43,342 nt of DNA from an uncultured Eubacteriales bacterium. GTDB taxonomy: Bacteria; Bacillota; Clostridia; Oscillospirales; Oscillospiraceae. Positions 8,028 through 16,755 of this stretch are shown here, one piece after another (the stretch's first letter is position 1; each line of letters starts with the position of its first letter). The notes beneath the pieces are model-generated. The model had not been told where the DNA came from. It did no database searches and was given only the letters and a program-made list of their open reading frames with translations. The stretch covers positions 1 through 43,342 of the forward strand of contig CABQNH010000014.1 of the NCBI GenBank assembly GCA_902465435.1, read 5' to 3'. Position numbers and translations under genes: made by a program.

Positions 8028-9542
8028 ATGGCTTCTTATGTTATGGCATTGGATCAGGGAACGACGACCTCGCGCGCAATTCTGTTTGACCGGCAGGGCA
8101 ATATCGTCACGCTGGCGCAATACCCCTTCCGGCAGTATTATCCGCAGCCCGGCTGGGTGGAGCACGACGCCATGGAAATTTTAGACACACAGCTGCGTGC
8201 AATGGCCGCCGCCTTTGAAAAGAGCGGCGTTTCTCCGACGGACGTCGCCGCGATCGGCATCACAAATCAGCGCGAGACCACCGTCCTTTGGGACAAAACG
8301 ACCGGCAAACCCATTGGCAACGCGATTGTCTGGCAGTGCCGCCGGACAACGCCCCTGTGCGCCCGGCTGGAGGCCGACGGGCTTCGCGGCTACATTCACG
8401 AGAAAACCGGCCTTCTGATCGACCCCTATTTTTCCGCCACGAAGATTCGCTGGATGCTGGAGCAGGATCCGGCGCTGCGCGCCCGCGCGGAGCGCGGCGA
8501 AATTCTCTTCGGCACGATCGACAGCTGGCTGATTTGGAACCTGACCGGCGGAAGGGCGCACGTCACGGATTACTCCAACGCCTCGCGCACCATGCTCTTC
8601 GACATTGAGCGGCTGTGCTGGGATGAGATGCTCTGCAGGGCGCTGGAGATCCCCATGCAGATGCTCCCGAAGCCTGTGCCGTCAAGCGAGATCTACGGCC
8701 GGGTCGCCGAGGGGATCGGCGGACTGCAATACCTGACGGGCATTCCGATCGCAGGCGCGGCCGGTGACCAGCAGGCCGCCCTCTTCGGGCAGGGCTGCTT
8801 CCGCAGCGGCATGGCAAAGAACACCTACGGCACCGGCTGCTTCACGCTGATGAACCTGGGCGAGCAGTCCGTTCGCTCCCGCAGCGGCCTCCTGACCTCG
8901 GTCGCATGGTCGTTGGGTGGGAAGACCACCTATGCGCTGGAGGGCAGCGCCTTTCACGCAGGCTCGGCCATTCAATGGCTGCGCGACGAATGCGGGTTGC
9001 TCGGCACGGCGCATGAGGCAGACCTTCTCGCCGAATCGATCCCAAACACGCAGGGTGTCTATTTCGTCCCAGCGTTCACCGGCCTCGGCGCGCCCTATTG
9101 GGACAGCTTTGCGCGCGGCTGCTTCTTCGGGCTGACGCGCGGTGCAGGCCGTGCGGAGCTTGCCCGCGCGATTCTGGAATCCATCGCCTTTGAGGTCACG
9201 GATCTGGTCGAAACGATGAACGCCGACACCGACGAGGCCATTACGGAGCTGCGCGTGGACGGCGGCGCAAGCGTCAGCGATTTCCTCCTGCAATTCCAGT
9301 CGGATCTGCTGCGCGCGCCGGTCAATCGGCCGCACATCGTGGAAACGACCGCCTTCGGCGCGGCCAGTCTGGCAGGGCTTGCCGTCGGCGTCTGGAGCGG
9401 CACGGAGGAGCTGGAGCAGCTGCGGCAGACCCAGCGCATCTTCACGCCGACGCTGCCGATGGCCGAACGCGACCGTACTTACCGAAACTGGAAAACCGCA
9501 GTCTCCCTCGCCCGCGCCTGGGGCGCGGCCTCGCAAAATTAA
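8028..9542 (+). CDS. glpK: Glycerol kinase
   Basis: GlpK phosphorylates glycerol to sn-glycerol 3-phosphate with ATP. The 504 residues match the family. ALDQGTTTSRAILFD near residues 7-21 is the N-terminal ATP loop. ITNQRETTVLWDKTTGKP (near 79) and WQCRRT near 102 are glycerol-binding regions. YGTGCF near 265 and FTGLGAPYWD near 343-352 belong to the C-terminal FGGY domain, followed by DGGASVSDFLLQFQSDLL. The start has AAAGGAGG upstream. It stands alone with no glpF or glpD next to it, divergent from the hydrolase gene. Confidence 0.95.
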   Translation: MASYVMALDQGTTTSRAILFDRQGNIVTLAQYPFRQYYPQPGWVEHDAMEILDTQLRAMAAAFEKSGVSPTDVAAIGITNQRETTVLWDKTTGKPIGNAIVWQCRRTTPLCARLEADGLRGYIHEKTGLLIDPYFSATKIRWMLEQDPALRARAERGEILFGTIDSWLIWNLTGGRAHVTDYSNASRTMLFDIERLCWDEMLCRALEIPMQMLPKPVPSSEIYGRVAEGIGGLQYLTGIPIAGAAGDQQAALFGQGCFRSGMAKNTYGTGCFTLMNLGEQSVRSRSGLLTSVAWSLGGKTTYALEGSAFHAGSAIQWLRDECGLLGTAHEADLLAESIPNTQGVYFVPAFTGLGAPYWDSFARGCFFGLTRGAGRAELARAILESIAFEVTDLVETMNADTDEAITELRVDGGASVSDFLLQFQSDLLRAPVNRPHIVETTAFGAASLAGLAVGVWSGTEELEQLRQTQRIFTPTLPMAERDRTYRNWKTAVSLARAWGAASQN

Positions 9543-9588
9543 TTTGGCCGATTCCCTTGCTTAACACCTGCAAGTCGGCCGATTCCCA

Positions 9589-9641
9589 CAAAAAAACGGG
9601 GCTGCCTCACGGGATTCTCTCAAATCCCGTGAGGCAGCCCC
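9589..9641 (-). terminator. Terminator of the xanthine dehydrogenase operon
   Basis: A 19-bp perfect stem (9598-9616 with 9623-9641) is followed on the minus strand by a run of T, just beyond the stop of the 2Fe-2S subunit gene. On the plus strand it lacks a T tract but could still slow glpK readthrough. Confidence 0.85.
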
Positions 9642-9648
9642 AGCTTGC

Positions 9649-10149
9649 TTATTCCTGCGGCATTGCAAGACCATGCCGCTGATACATGGTCTTTTTGACT
9701 GCGCGCATAATATTTTCATAGCCCGTGCAGCGGCACAGATGGCCGGACAGCAGCTTGCGCAGCTGCGCGTCCGTATAAAGCTCGCCGCTCTCCAGAATTT
9801 CCACCGCCGTCATGATAAAGCCCGGCGTGCAGAAGCCGCACTGGATGGCCGCTTCGTCGATAAATGCCTGCTGGATATCGGAAAGCTCGCCGTTCGGCCC
9901 AAGCAGGCTCTCGAGTGTACGCACCTTCTTGCCCTCGACCCAGACGGCAAGATAAATGCAGGAATTGAAGCACTCGCCGTCGATCAGCACATTGCACGCG
10001 CCGCACTCGCCGACCTCGCAGCCCTTCTTGACCGAGGTCAGACGATACTGGTTGCGCAGAAGATCGGTCAGGCTGGAGCGGACATCCACCATGCAGGTAA
10101 CGTCCTTGCCGTTGAGGTTAAATTTCAAAAGCTTATACTGGTTTTCCAT
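9649..10149 (-). CDS. Xanthine dehydrogenase-family 2Fe-2S subunit
   Basis: This 166-residue subunit carries two [2Fe-2S] clusters and passes electrons from the molybdenum centre to the FAD subunit. The first cluster motif is CEVGECGACNVLIDGEC (near residues 44-60, plant-ferredoxin type). The second is CGFCTPGF (near 104) with CRCTGYENI (near 139). It is last in the Mo-FAD-FeS operon; its ATG overlaps the FAD subunit stop (TAATG). It has the fold and length of XdhC/CoxS/HcrC proteins, so the substrate cannot be read from this subunit. Confidence 0.93.
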   Translation of the reverse strand: MENQYKLLKFNLNGKDVTCMVDVRSSLTDLLRNQYRLTSVKKGCEVGECGACNVLIDGECFNSCIYLAVWVEGKKVRTLESLLGPNGELSDIQQAFIDEAAIQCGFCTPGFIMTAVEILESGELYTDAQLRKLLSGHLCRCTGYENIMRAVKKTMYQRHGLAMPQE

Positions 10150-11030
10150 TACAGCGCACCTCCTGCAAGCTTTACAGAGTCGATCAGGCAGCGCCTTGCG
10201 GACTCGACCGCGACATGCTGCCGGAACGCCTTGGACGCACGCCAGGAATCACGCGGGTTGATATCCTGCAGAACGGACTCCGCAAAGGCGTCGACCGTTT
10301 CCATGCTGACGGGCTTGCCCTCAATGAGCGCCTCCGCCGTCGGGCAGCGCATCGGAACAGGGCCTGCGACGCCGTAGGCAATGCGAACGCGCTCGAAGGT
10401 CCTCTTGTCGTCAGACAGGCGGACATTGACCGAGCAGCCGTTCGTTGCGATATCCAGCGCGTTGCGCATGGCGTACTTGATATACGAGCCGTAGGTATCG
10501 CGATAGCTTTCCTTCGGGATGAGAACGGCCGTCTGAATTTCGCCCTCGCGGATATCGACGACCTTTGCCTTGAGATAAAAGTCCTTGATGGGCACATAAC
10601 GTCTGCCGTTCGGGCCGGTCAGTTCAATGACCGCCTCCCACGCGTGCAGCGTGGCGGCGGAATCCGCCGAGGTCACGCCGTTGCAGGTATTGCCGCCGAT
10701 CGTGCCGATGTTGCGGATCTGCGGGCCGCCGACCTGATCGACGGCTTCGCCCAGAACGTTGATATATTTCTGAATGATGGGGTCCTTCGTGATATGCGAG
10801 AAGGAGGTCAGGCTGCCGATGCGGATGGCCTCGTTTTCGTCGATGGTAACACCGCGCAGCTCATCGAGCAGATAAATGGAGATCAGCTCCACGCCGGCGC
10901 GCTTTCCCTCGCGCATCTGCACGAGCACGTCGCTGCCGCCTGCAATGATGTGCGCCTGCGGATGCTCCAGGCGCAGACGCACGGCGTCCTGCACGCTCTG
11001 CGATTCGTAATAGGCTTTCATATCATACAT
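10149..11030 (-). CDS. Xanthine dehydrogenase-family FAD-binding subunit
   Basis: A 293-residue flavoprotein subunit of the molybdenum hydroxylase (XdhB/CoxM type). AGGSDVLVQMREGKR near residues 31-45 is the first FAD-phosphate loop. NIGTIGGNTCNGVTSADSAA near 107-126 is the second loop with the TIGGN motif. The C-terminal CO-dehydrogenase flavoprotein domain follows. It lies 3 bases after the Mo subunit gene and overlaps the next gene by one base. It transfers electrons from the Fe-S subunit to an acceptor such as NAD+. Confidence 0.93.
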   Translation of the reverse strand: MYDMKAYYESQSVQDAVRLRLEHPQAHIIAGGSDVLVQMREGKRAGVELISIYLLDELRGVTIDENEAIRIGSLTSFSHITKDPIIQKYINVLGEAVDQVGGPQIRNIGTIGGNTCNGVTSADSAATLHAWEAVIELTGPNGRRYVPIKDFYLKAKVVDIREGEIQTAVLIPKESYRDTYGSYIKYAMRNALDIATNGCSVNVRLSDDKRTFERVRIAYGVAGPVPMRCPTAEALIEGKPVSMETVDAFAESVLQDINPRDSWRASKAFRQHVAVESARRCLIDSVKLAGGAL

Positions 11031-11033
11031 GGC

Positions 11034-13343
11034 TTAGTTCTCCTTTCTCCACGGGTCGTTGATAAGCCCCTCTTCGCTGAAGCGGTCGAAGAGGCGGATC
11101 GGCGTCATGGGCGAGGTGTCCATGGCGACGCCGGTGGCGTTGAGAATCGCGTTGCGGAGCGCGGGTGCGACCGGGCAGGCGGGCGGCTCACCCAGCGCCT
11201 TCGTGCCGAAGGGGCTGGTCGGCTCAAAGTTCTCGACGAACTGCGCCTCCAGATGCGGATGATCCATGACGGTGGAGAGCTTGTAGTCGAGCAGGTTATT
11301 GTTGAGCGGGCGGCCGGTCTTGGGATCGAACAGGAGCTGCTCGCTCAGGCCGTAGCCGATGCCCATGGACATACCGCCGTGCACCTGCGCCTCGGCAAGC
11401 TGCGGATTGATCAGGCGGCCGCAGTCATGTACATTGATGATCTTGTCGATCGTCACCTTACACATCGGAATATCCACCGTGACCTCGGCGCAGCAGCAGC
11501 CGAAGGAATAGGCGTTGTTCTTGATCTGATAGGTCGATTCGGCAGTGATATGCTCCGAATGCGAGAGGCTGTAGAAGGCCTCCGTCGCCAGCTCGCGCAG
11601 CGAGCACAGCACGCGGCCGTCCGTCTTTCTGACGATGTTGCTGTCCACCAGATCGAGGTTGGCAATGGCGCAGCGCGTGACCTCCTTGGCGTATTGCAGG
11701 ATCTTGTCGCGCAGGATGTTGCCGGTCTGCGTGATGGAGAAGCCGACCACATAGGTCTGGCGGGAGGCGTATGCGCCGAGGCCGAACGGCGTCACGTCGG
11801 TATCCTGATTGGAGATCACATGCACATCGCGGTAATCCTTCAGGCCGACGACGTCGGCCGCCATCTGTGCATACGCGGTATCCGCGCCCTGTCCGATCTC
11901 CGTTTCACCGACCTGCACCTGAATGGAGCCGTCCTGATTGAGCACCATGCGGCAGGAGGAATGCTCCAGAGAGATCGGCCAGACGGCGGTGTTATACCAG
12001 AACGGCGCAATGCCGATGCCCTTGCGGATGGGGCCTGTCTGGTTTTCATATTCCTTGTGCTTGCGGTTGTAGTCCATGTATTCCACAGCCTTGTCAAAGC
12101 ACTGATTGAAGGAGTCGTAATAATTCTCGTTCTTGGAGAAGCCGTCCACGAAGCCGACCGGCATAATGTGCTTTCTGCGATATTCCAGCGAATCCACGCC
12201 CAGAAGCCTGCACACGTCCTCAATATTGCATTCGTTGATCCAGCTTGCCTGCGGCATACCGTAGCCGCGCATTGCACCGGCTACCGACTTGTTGGTAAAG
12301 ACCGTGTAGGCGTCGCCCTCGAAATTGGGGCAGGGGTACAGCTGCGGGAAGGAGCCCATCGCCTTTGCCACGATGGAGTGGCCGTGGGATGCATATGCGC
12401 CCTGATCGGAGAACAGCTCGACCTTTCTTGCAACGATCGTGCCGTCCCTGCGCACCCAGGTGACCACATGCCCGCGAATGGCGTGACGGACACGGTTGGA
12501 CGCAAAGGTATCCTCGCGCGGAATATCGAGCTTAACAAGGCGGCCGCCGAGCTGCATGGAAAGCCACGCGACCAGCGGCTCATACAGGGTGTCCTGCTTA
12601 TTGCCGAAGCCGCCGCCGATATAGGGCTTCACAACGCGGATGCTGCCCCAGGGGATCCCCAGAGCCTGTCCGACGGTGCGTCGGACGATATGCGGGATCT
12701 GCGTGGAGGAAACAATGACGATCTTGCCTGCCTCCTCGTAGGCGTAGGCAATATGATTCTCGATGTGGCAGTGCTGCACCGTCGAGGTATTATACCACTT
12801 GTCCACGCACAAAAGTCCCTCCTCCGCAATGGCGGCGGCATAATCGCCGTTGCGGATCGTGGTATGCTTCAGCACATTGTTGGGGAAGCTCTTGTGGAGC
12901 TGCGGTGCGGAATCCTTCATGGCCTCCTGCACGTCGAGCACGAAGGGAAGCTCCTCATATTCGACGCGGACGAGCCGCGCGGCCTGCGCCGCCGCTACCT
13001 CGTCCTCCGCCACGACGGCTGCAACATCGTCGCCGTAATAGCGAACATGGCGGTTGAGCAGGCGGCGGTCTGCGACGTCCTGATGCGCCGCCTCGACCGA
13101 CCACGGGTGGCCTGCTGTCGGGAACTTGATATCCGGAACATCGAAGCAGGTAAAAATCTTCATGACGCCGGGAACCTTCTGCGCTTCGGAAATGTCCACG
13201 CTTTTCACATAGCCGTGCGCAATGGTTGAGCGAACAACGCGGGCAACAAGCGCGCTCTTATCACACAGATCGTCTGTATACTTGGCTCTGCCGGTGGCCT
13301 TGTCGAACGCATCCACGCGCTTGACGCTTTTGCCGACTTCCAT
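11034..13343 (-). CDS. Xanthine dehydrogenase-family molybdenum-binding subunit
   Basis: A 769-residue catalytic subunit that binds the molybdenum cytosine dinucleotide cofactor. The N-terminal ald_xan_dh a/b-hammerhead domain covers roughly residues 1-120. Cofactor regions include PYIGGGFGNKQD near 240, AMRGYGMPQASW near 350, and GTKALGEPPA near 728 with the base-catalyst Glu of this family. I chose the ATG at 13343, which follows AGGAGG by 9 bases. Xanthine or hypoxanthine is the likely substrate because adenine deaminase is encoded 6 kb away, but nicotinate or another purine is possible. Confidence 0.92.
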   Translation of the reverse strand: MEVGKSVKRVDAFDKATGRAKYTDDLCDKSALVARVVRSTIAHGYVKSVDISEAQKVPGVMKIFTCFDVPDIKFPTAGHPWSVEAAHQDVADRRLLNRHVRYYGDDVAAVVAEDEVAAAQAARLVRVEYEELPFVLDVQEAMKDSAPQLHKSFPNNVLKHTTIRNGDYAAAIAEEGLLCVDKWYNTSTVQHCHIENHIAYAYEEAGKIVIVSSTQIPHIVRRTVGQALGIPWGSIRVVKPYIGGGFGNKQDTLYEPLVAWLSMQLGGRLVKLDIPREDTFASNRVRHAIRGHVVTWVRRDGTIVARKVELFSDQGAYASHGHSIVAKAMGSFPQLYPCPNFEGDAYTVFTNKSVAGAMRGYGMPQASWINECNIEDVCRLLGVDSLEYRRKHIMPVGFVDGFSKNENYYDSFNQCFDKAVEYMDYNRKHKEYENQTGPIRKGIGIAPFWYNTAVWPISLEHSSCRMVLNQDGSIQVQVGETEIGQGADTAYAQMAADVVGLKDYRDVHVISNQDTDVTPFGLGAYASRQTYVVGFSITQTGNILRDKILQYAKEVTRCAIANLDLVDSNIVRKTDGRVLCSLRELATEAFYSLSHSEHITAESTYQIKNNAYSFGCCCAEVTVDIPMCKVTIDKIINVHDCGRLINPQLAEAQVHGGMSMGIGYGLSEQLLFDPKTGRPLNNNLLDYKLSTVMDHPHLEAQFVENFEPTSPFGTKALGEPPACPVAPALRNAILNATGVAMDTSPMTPIRLFDRFSEEGLINDPWRKEN

Positions 13344-13410
13344 AGTGCATAACCTCCTGAGTATCCGCAGATTGCACAAAAAACGGTACACTCCGCGATT
13401 ATTTATCTAA

Positions 13411-13440
13411 AGTATAGCATAAGAAACGCCTGAAATTCAA
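13411..13440 (-). promoter_or_regulatory. Promoter of the xanthine dehydrogenase operon
   Basis: On the minus strand TTGAAT (13435-13440) and TATACT (13411-13416) are 18 bases apart, about 70 bases before the Mo subunit start. It is divergent from the cytidylyltransferase promoter 54 bases away. I saw no purine riboswitch in the leader. Confidence 0.65.
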
Positions 13441-13494
13441 TTCCTCTCGTGATACTAAAAAAAGATAACGCAGAAATTCGGCCATGCCGAACGC

Positions 13495-13524
13495 TTGACT
13501 TGCCGCGGAAAAACAGGGTATACT
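13495..13524 (+). promoter_or_regulatory. Promoter of the MocA-like gene
   Basis: TTGACT (13495-13500) and TATACT (13519-13524) are 18 bases apart, about 45 bases before the start codon at 13568. Confidence 0.7.
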
Positions 13525-13567
13525 ATCCATATAAACGGAGCACAGCAGCGCAAGGAGGAACACACAA

Positions 13568-14191
13568 ATGCAAACGGACGTAAAAATCGGCTGTCTCGTC
13601 ATGGCGGCCGGAAACGCGCGGCGCTTCGGCGAGAATAAGCTTGCGGCGGAGTACCGCGGAAAGCCCCTCATCCGGCACGCACTGGAGGCGGTGCCGAAGC
13701 AGCTTTTTGCGCGGGTCGCCGTCGTAACGCAGTATACGCAGATCCTTTCCATGGCAAAGGAATTCGGCTTTACACCGATCTATAACGCGCACCCCGATTA
13801 CGGCATCAGCCATACCATCGAACTGGGGACGGACGCCCTGCGCGATTGCAGTGCCATTCTTTATATGGTCGCCGACCAGCCGCTGCTGGACGATGCCTCC
13901 GTAGAGCGGATCGTGCAGAAATGGCGGGAGCATCCCTGCAATATCGTCGGCGCAAGCCATGACGGCAAGCGCGGCAACCCCTGCATCTTCCCGCGGGAAT
14001 TCTTTGACGAGCTGATGTCGCTGCACGAGGATCACGGGGGGAACACCGTGATCCGGCGGTACCCCGACCGCCTGCTGCTGGTCGAGGTCGCCGAGGAGGA
14101 GCTGACGGACGTGGACACCGTGCAGGCGCTGCGCGAGCTGGAGGAGCGAACGGACGCGCAGGTCAAAAAGCCGCCGAAGGGATCCGACTGA
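13568..14191 (+). CDS. mocA: Molybdenum cofactor cytidylyltransferase, MocA-like
   Basis: A 207-residue NTP-transferase of the MobA-like family. LVMAAGNARRFGENKLAAEY near residues 12-31 is the nucleotide-binding loop. MVADQPLLDD near 98-107 carries the metal-binding Asp. GNPCIFPREFFDEL near 137 matches the MocA substrate region. It transfers CMP from CTP to molybdopterin, giving the cytosine dinucleotide needed by the divergent xanthine dehydrogenase. The AGGAGG site lies just upstream. The divergent pairing strongly supports a maturation role for this hydroxylase. Confidence 0.88.
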   Translation: MQTDVKIGCLVMAAGNARRFGENKLAAEYRGKPLIRHALEAVPKQLFARVAVVTQYTQILSMAKEFGFTPIYNAHPDYGISHTIELGTDALRDCSAILYMVADQPLLDDASVERIVQKWREHPCNIVGASHDGKRGNPCIFPREFFDELMSLHEDHGGNTVIRRYPDRLLLVEVAEEELTDVDTVQALRELEERTDAQVKKPPKGSD

Positions 14192-14211
14192 AAACACAAA
14201 GCCTGCCATCC

Positions 14212-14264
14212 AAAAAACGCGCGCCCTGCCGTACCTCTGTACGCCTGCGGGGCGCGCGCTTTTT
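14212..14264 (+). terminator. Terminator after mocA
   Basis: A GC-rich stem (about 14218-14226 with 14250-14259) is followed by T5 on the plus strand and preceded by a run of A, so it may act in both directions. Confidence 0.7.
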
Positions 14265-14338
14265 GGGAATACGCCGTGCCGGTCTTCCCGCATAGCAAAG
14301 GCCGGATCGGACCCACGGCATACCCGGCACACTTTTTG

Positions 14339-14368
14339 TTGCCTTTTGGGCTTCTTCCCTGTTATACT
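14339..14368 (+). promoter_or_regulatory. Promoter of the metallophosphoesterase gene
   Basis: TTGCCT (14339-14344) and TATACT (14363-14368) are 18 bases apart, 20 bases before the start codon region. Confidence 0.55.
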
Positions 14369-14388
14369 AAAGCAAAGGAGTGAGTCGC

Positions 14389-15009
14389 ATGATTTTTTAT
14401 ACTGCTGACCTGCACTTCGGCTACGCGCCGATCATACAGGACGCCGCGCGTCCCTTTTCCAGCGTGCAGGAGATGGACGAAGCGCTCATCGAAAACTGGA
14501 ATCGCCGGGTCAGCCCGTCGGACGACGTCTATATCGTCGGCGATCTTTCCTATAATGACGGCCGCACGCCCGTGCAGTACCTGTCCCGCCTGTCCGGGCG
14601 GCTGCATCTCATTCGCGGCAATCATGACACCGGCCTTTCGGACGCCTCCCGCCTGTGGGACTACTGCGTCTGCGTCGCGGATTTCTGGGAGCTGGATGAC
14701 GGCGATGCCCATATTCTCCTCTGCCATTACCCGATCCTGCACGAAAAGGGCGGCTATATGATCCACGGACATATCCACAACCAGCGAAATCACGCCTATG
14801 AAATTCTGAAAGAGCTGCCGCGTGTGCTGAACGCGGGCGTCGATATCAATTTTTACCGCCCGGTCACGTTGGAAGAGCTGATTGAAAATAACCGGAAGTT
14901 CTACAGCGAGCAGTACCCCGAGCTGTTCCCAATCCCGCCGCGTCCGGATCGAAATGCCCCCGGTCGAATGCCGCGCAAGCCGGATTTCCGCCCGCTGCCG
15001 CAGCGGTAA
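14389..15009 (+). CDS. Calcineurin-like metallophosphoesterase
   Basis: A 206-residue phosphoesterase with the dimetal motifs in order: TADLHFGY near residues 4-11 (DxH), VGDLSYND near 49-56 (GDxx), IRGNHDTGL near 77-85 (GNHD), LLCHYPIL near 114 and GHIHNQ near 128 (GHxH). It resembles small cytosolic phosphoesterases of the YfcE/phage phosphatase group; the substrate is unknown. I chose the ATG at 14389 because AAAGGAG lies 8 bases upstream; an in-frame GTG at 14380 is too close to that site. Confidence 0.88.
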   Translation: MIFYTADLHFGYAPIIQDAARPFSSVQEMDEALIENWNRRVSPSDDVYIVGDLSYNDGRTPVQYLSRLSGRLHLIRGNHDTGLSDASRLWDYCVCVADFWELDDGDAHILLCHYPILHEKGGYMIHGHIHNQRNHAYEILKELPRVLNAGVDINFYRPVTLEELIENNRKFYSEQYPELFPIPPRPDRNAPGRMPRKPDFRPLPQR

Positions 15010-15041
15010 CACGCAGACCTTTGGAGAGGTGAACGCCACTT

Positions 15042-15821
15042 ATGAATACTTGTCCGCCGAAAGGCTCCGTCCACGCCGTCGGCAAGGCGATGGAGCTATT
15101 GGAGCTGCTGTTCCGCTGGCGCGGGCCGATGACGCTGCAGCAGCTTACCGAAGCGTCCGGCTACCCCAAAAGCACGGTACATAGTCTTCTCAGCACGCTG
15201 CGGGAATATGGCGCGGTCGCGCAGGAGTCGGGCGGCCGCTACTGCCTCGGCGCGCGGCTGTATGAATACGGCTGCGCCGTCTCCTCCTCCTGGGACGCCA
15301 TGGCCATCGCCCACCCACAGCTCGAGCAGCTCGCGCGGCAAACCGGCGCCAGCGCCTTTATTTCTCTGCTCGACGGCGACTTTGTCATCTCCTTCGACGC
15401 CTACGCATCCTCCGCCGGCTCCGGCTATCAGATCACGCCGGAAACCGGCACGCGGCTGCCGCTGCACGCCACGGCGCAGGGAAAGCTGCTTCTTTCCATG
15501 CGCTCGGATTCGGAGGTGCTGCGCATTTTGCAGCGCTCCGGTATGACGCCCTTTACGCCGCATACGATCACGACGCCGGAGCGGCTGCTGGCCGCGCTGC
15601 AGGAGATCCGCCGCCTCGGCTATGCGGTAGAGAACGGCGAATATAAGATTGGCCTGCGCGCCGTGGCCGCGCCGGTCTACGACTATACCGGCGCCGTCCG
15701 CTATGCGCTCGGCACGGTCGGCCTGTTCCGGCACACGACCTCGCCGGAATTCCAGCGTGCGATTGAGCTGACGGCCGCACAGGCAAAGCAGATGTCCCTC
15801 GACCTGCGCTACCGTCCTTAG
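15042..15821 (+). CDS. IclR-family transcriptional regulator
   Basis: A 259-residue regulator. The N-terminal winged helix (about residues 8-70) holds the recognition-helix sequence GYPKSTVHSLLSTLREYG. The IclR effector domain follows (about 85-255), with HATAQGKLLLS near 145-155 and LGYAVENGEYKIGLRAVAAPV near 195-215. It starts 32 bases after the metallophosphoesterase stop and may be cotranscribed with it. IclR proteins often sense small metabolites such as carboxylates; the target here cannot be read from the sequence. Confidence 0.92.
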   Translation: MNTCPPKGSVHAVGKAMELLELLFRWRGPMTLQQLTEASGYPKSTVHSLLSTLREYGAVAQESGGRYCLGARLYEYGCAVSSSWDAMAIAHPQLEQLARQTGASAFISLLDGDFVISFDAYASSAGSGYQITPETGTRLPLHATAQGKLLLSMRSDSEVLRILQRSGMTPFTPHTITTPERLLAALQEIRRLGYAVENGEYKIGLRAVAAPVYDYTGAVRYALGTVGLFRHTTSPEFQRAIELTAAQAKQMSLDLRYRP

Positions 15822-15954
15822 ACGCTCCCCCGCGGCGCAAAAGCGCCTGCTTTCCGACAGTTTTTAAGGAAGCCGCGCCAAGCGCCGCCTTGGCTGAGGT
15901 CGGGCAATCCGGCTCTGTACATCCGAATTCACAGGAATAGGGGGTTCCTTTTCC

Positions 15955-16704
15955 ATGCGGAAATCTCTGTTTTTTCTTATTCCGGCAGCGCTGCTGTTTT
16001 TGTTCGGCGGCTGCCTGCTTTTCGGCTCGGCGACACAGTTTCTCGGTCTTTTCTGCCTTGCGGCCGGACTGACGCTGGTCGTTTTTTGGCTTCTTTTTAT
16101 ACTGAAAAAGCGCCGTCCCGCCGCTGCGCGGCGGCTTCTCATCGGGTTTACCGCGCTGCTACTGCTGTTCGCGCTCGCCTTTTCCGCAACGGAGCTTTGG
16201 ATCCTGCGGCAGGCTCGAACGCAGGACAGCACCGCTGACTATCTGATCGTGCTCGGCGCGCAGGTGCGCGGAACGACCCCGTCCCGCGCGCTGCAGGATC
16301 GGCTGCAGGCCGCCGCAGCCTATTTGCAGGCGCATCCGAATGTGCAGTGTGTGGTATCCGGCGGGCAGGGCGCGGGCGAGGACATCTCTGAAGCGCAGTG
16401 CATGGCGCAGTACCTTCTGGCGCACGGCATTGCCGCGTCCCGCGTCTGGCTGGAGACGGAGGCCGTCAACACGCAGGAGAACATTGCCAATTCCCTTGCG
16501 CGGATCGAGCAGGAAACCGGCGCGCGCCCGCAAAGCATCGCGGTTCTTTCCAGCGAATATCACCTTGGCCGCGCCAAGCGGATCGCCGCCTCGCAGGGCG
16601 TCACCGCCTACGGCGTTGCCGCGCCGACCTCCCTTGCCTATGCGAAGGTCAATTACTTTCTGCGCGAATGCTTCGGCGTGTGGTATCAGCTTCTGTTCGC
16701 CTGA
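15955..16704 (+). CDS. DUF218/YdcF-family membrane protein
   Basis: A 249-residue protein with three N-terminal membrane segments (about residues 5-25, 29-50 and 61-80) and a DUF218 domain. Domain marks are YLIVLGAQVRGTTPS near 97, SRALQDRLQAAAAYL, CVVSGGQGAGEDISEA near 131-146, TEAVNTQENIANS near 168, and VLSSEYHLGRAKRIA near 198. SanA/YdcF/ElyC proteins of this family act at the envelope, in some cases on lipid-carrier or peptidoglycan metabolism; no specific role is known here. A GGGGG run precedes the start, and a clear terminator follows. Confidence 0.88.
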   Translation: MRKSLFFLIPAALLFLFGGCLLFGSATQFLGLFCLAAGLTLVVFWLLFILKKRRPAAARRLLIGFTALLLLFALAFSATELWILRQARTQDSTADYLIVLGAQVRGTTPSRALQDRLQAAAAYLQAHPNVQCVVSGGQGAGEDISEAQCMAQYLLAHGIAASRVWLETEAVNTQENIANSLARIEQETGARPQSIAVLSSEYHLGRAKRIAASQGVTAYGVAAPTSLAYAKVNYFLRECFGVWYQLLFA

Positions 16705-16713
16705 GTACATAAG

Positions 16714-16747
16714 CGGGAGCCGTACCAATAGGAGCGGCTCCCGTTTT
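16714..16747 (+). terminator. Terminator after the DUF218 gene
   Basis: A 9-bp perfect stem (16714-16722 with 16735-16743) is followed by TTTT on the plus strand. It lies between convergent genes. Confidence 0.8.
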
Positions 16748-16755
16748 CCTCATTT

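Noticed and set aside
9545..9587. Direct repeat GGCCGATTCCC downstream of glpK
   Set aside because: Two short copies 20-30 bases apart without further structure; likely chance or minor duplication.
10215..13229. A 1,004-codon plus-strand open frame opposite the xanthine dehydrogenase genes
   Set aside because: It is a shadow of the clear Mo and FAD subunit genes in GC-rich DNA; it has no domain signature or ribosome site.
13344..13410. A purine riboswitch in the xanthine dehydrogenase leader
   Set aside because: The leader is too short and has none of the conserved riboswitch core sequences; the same holds for the adenine deaminase leader.
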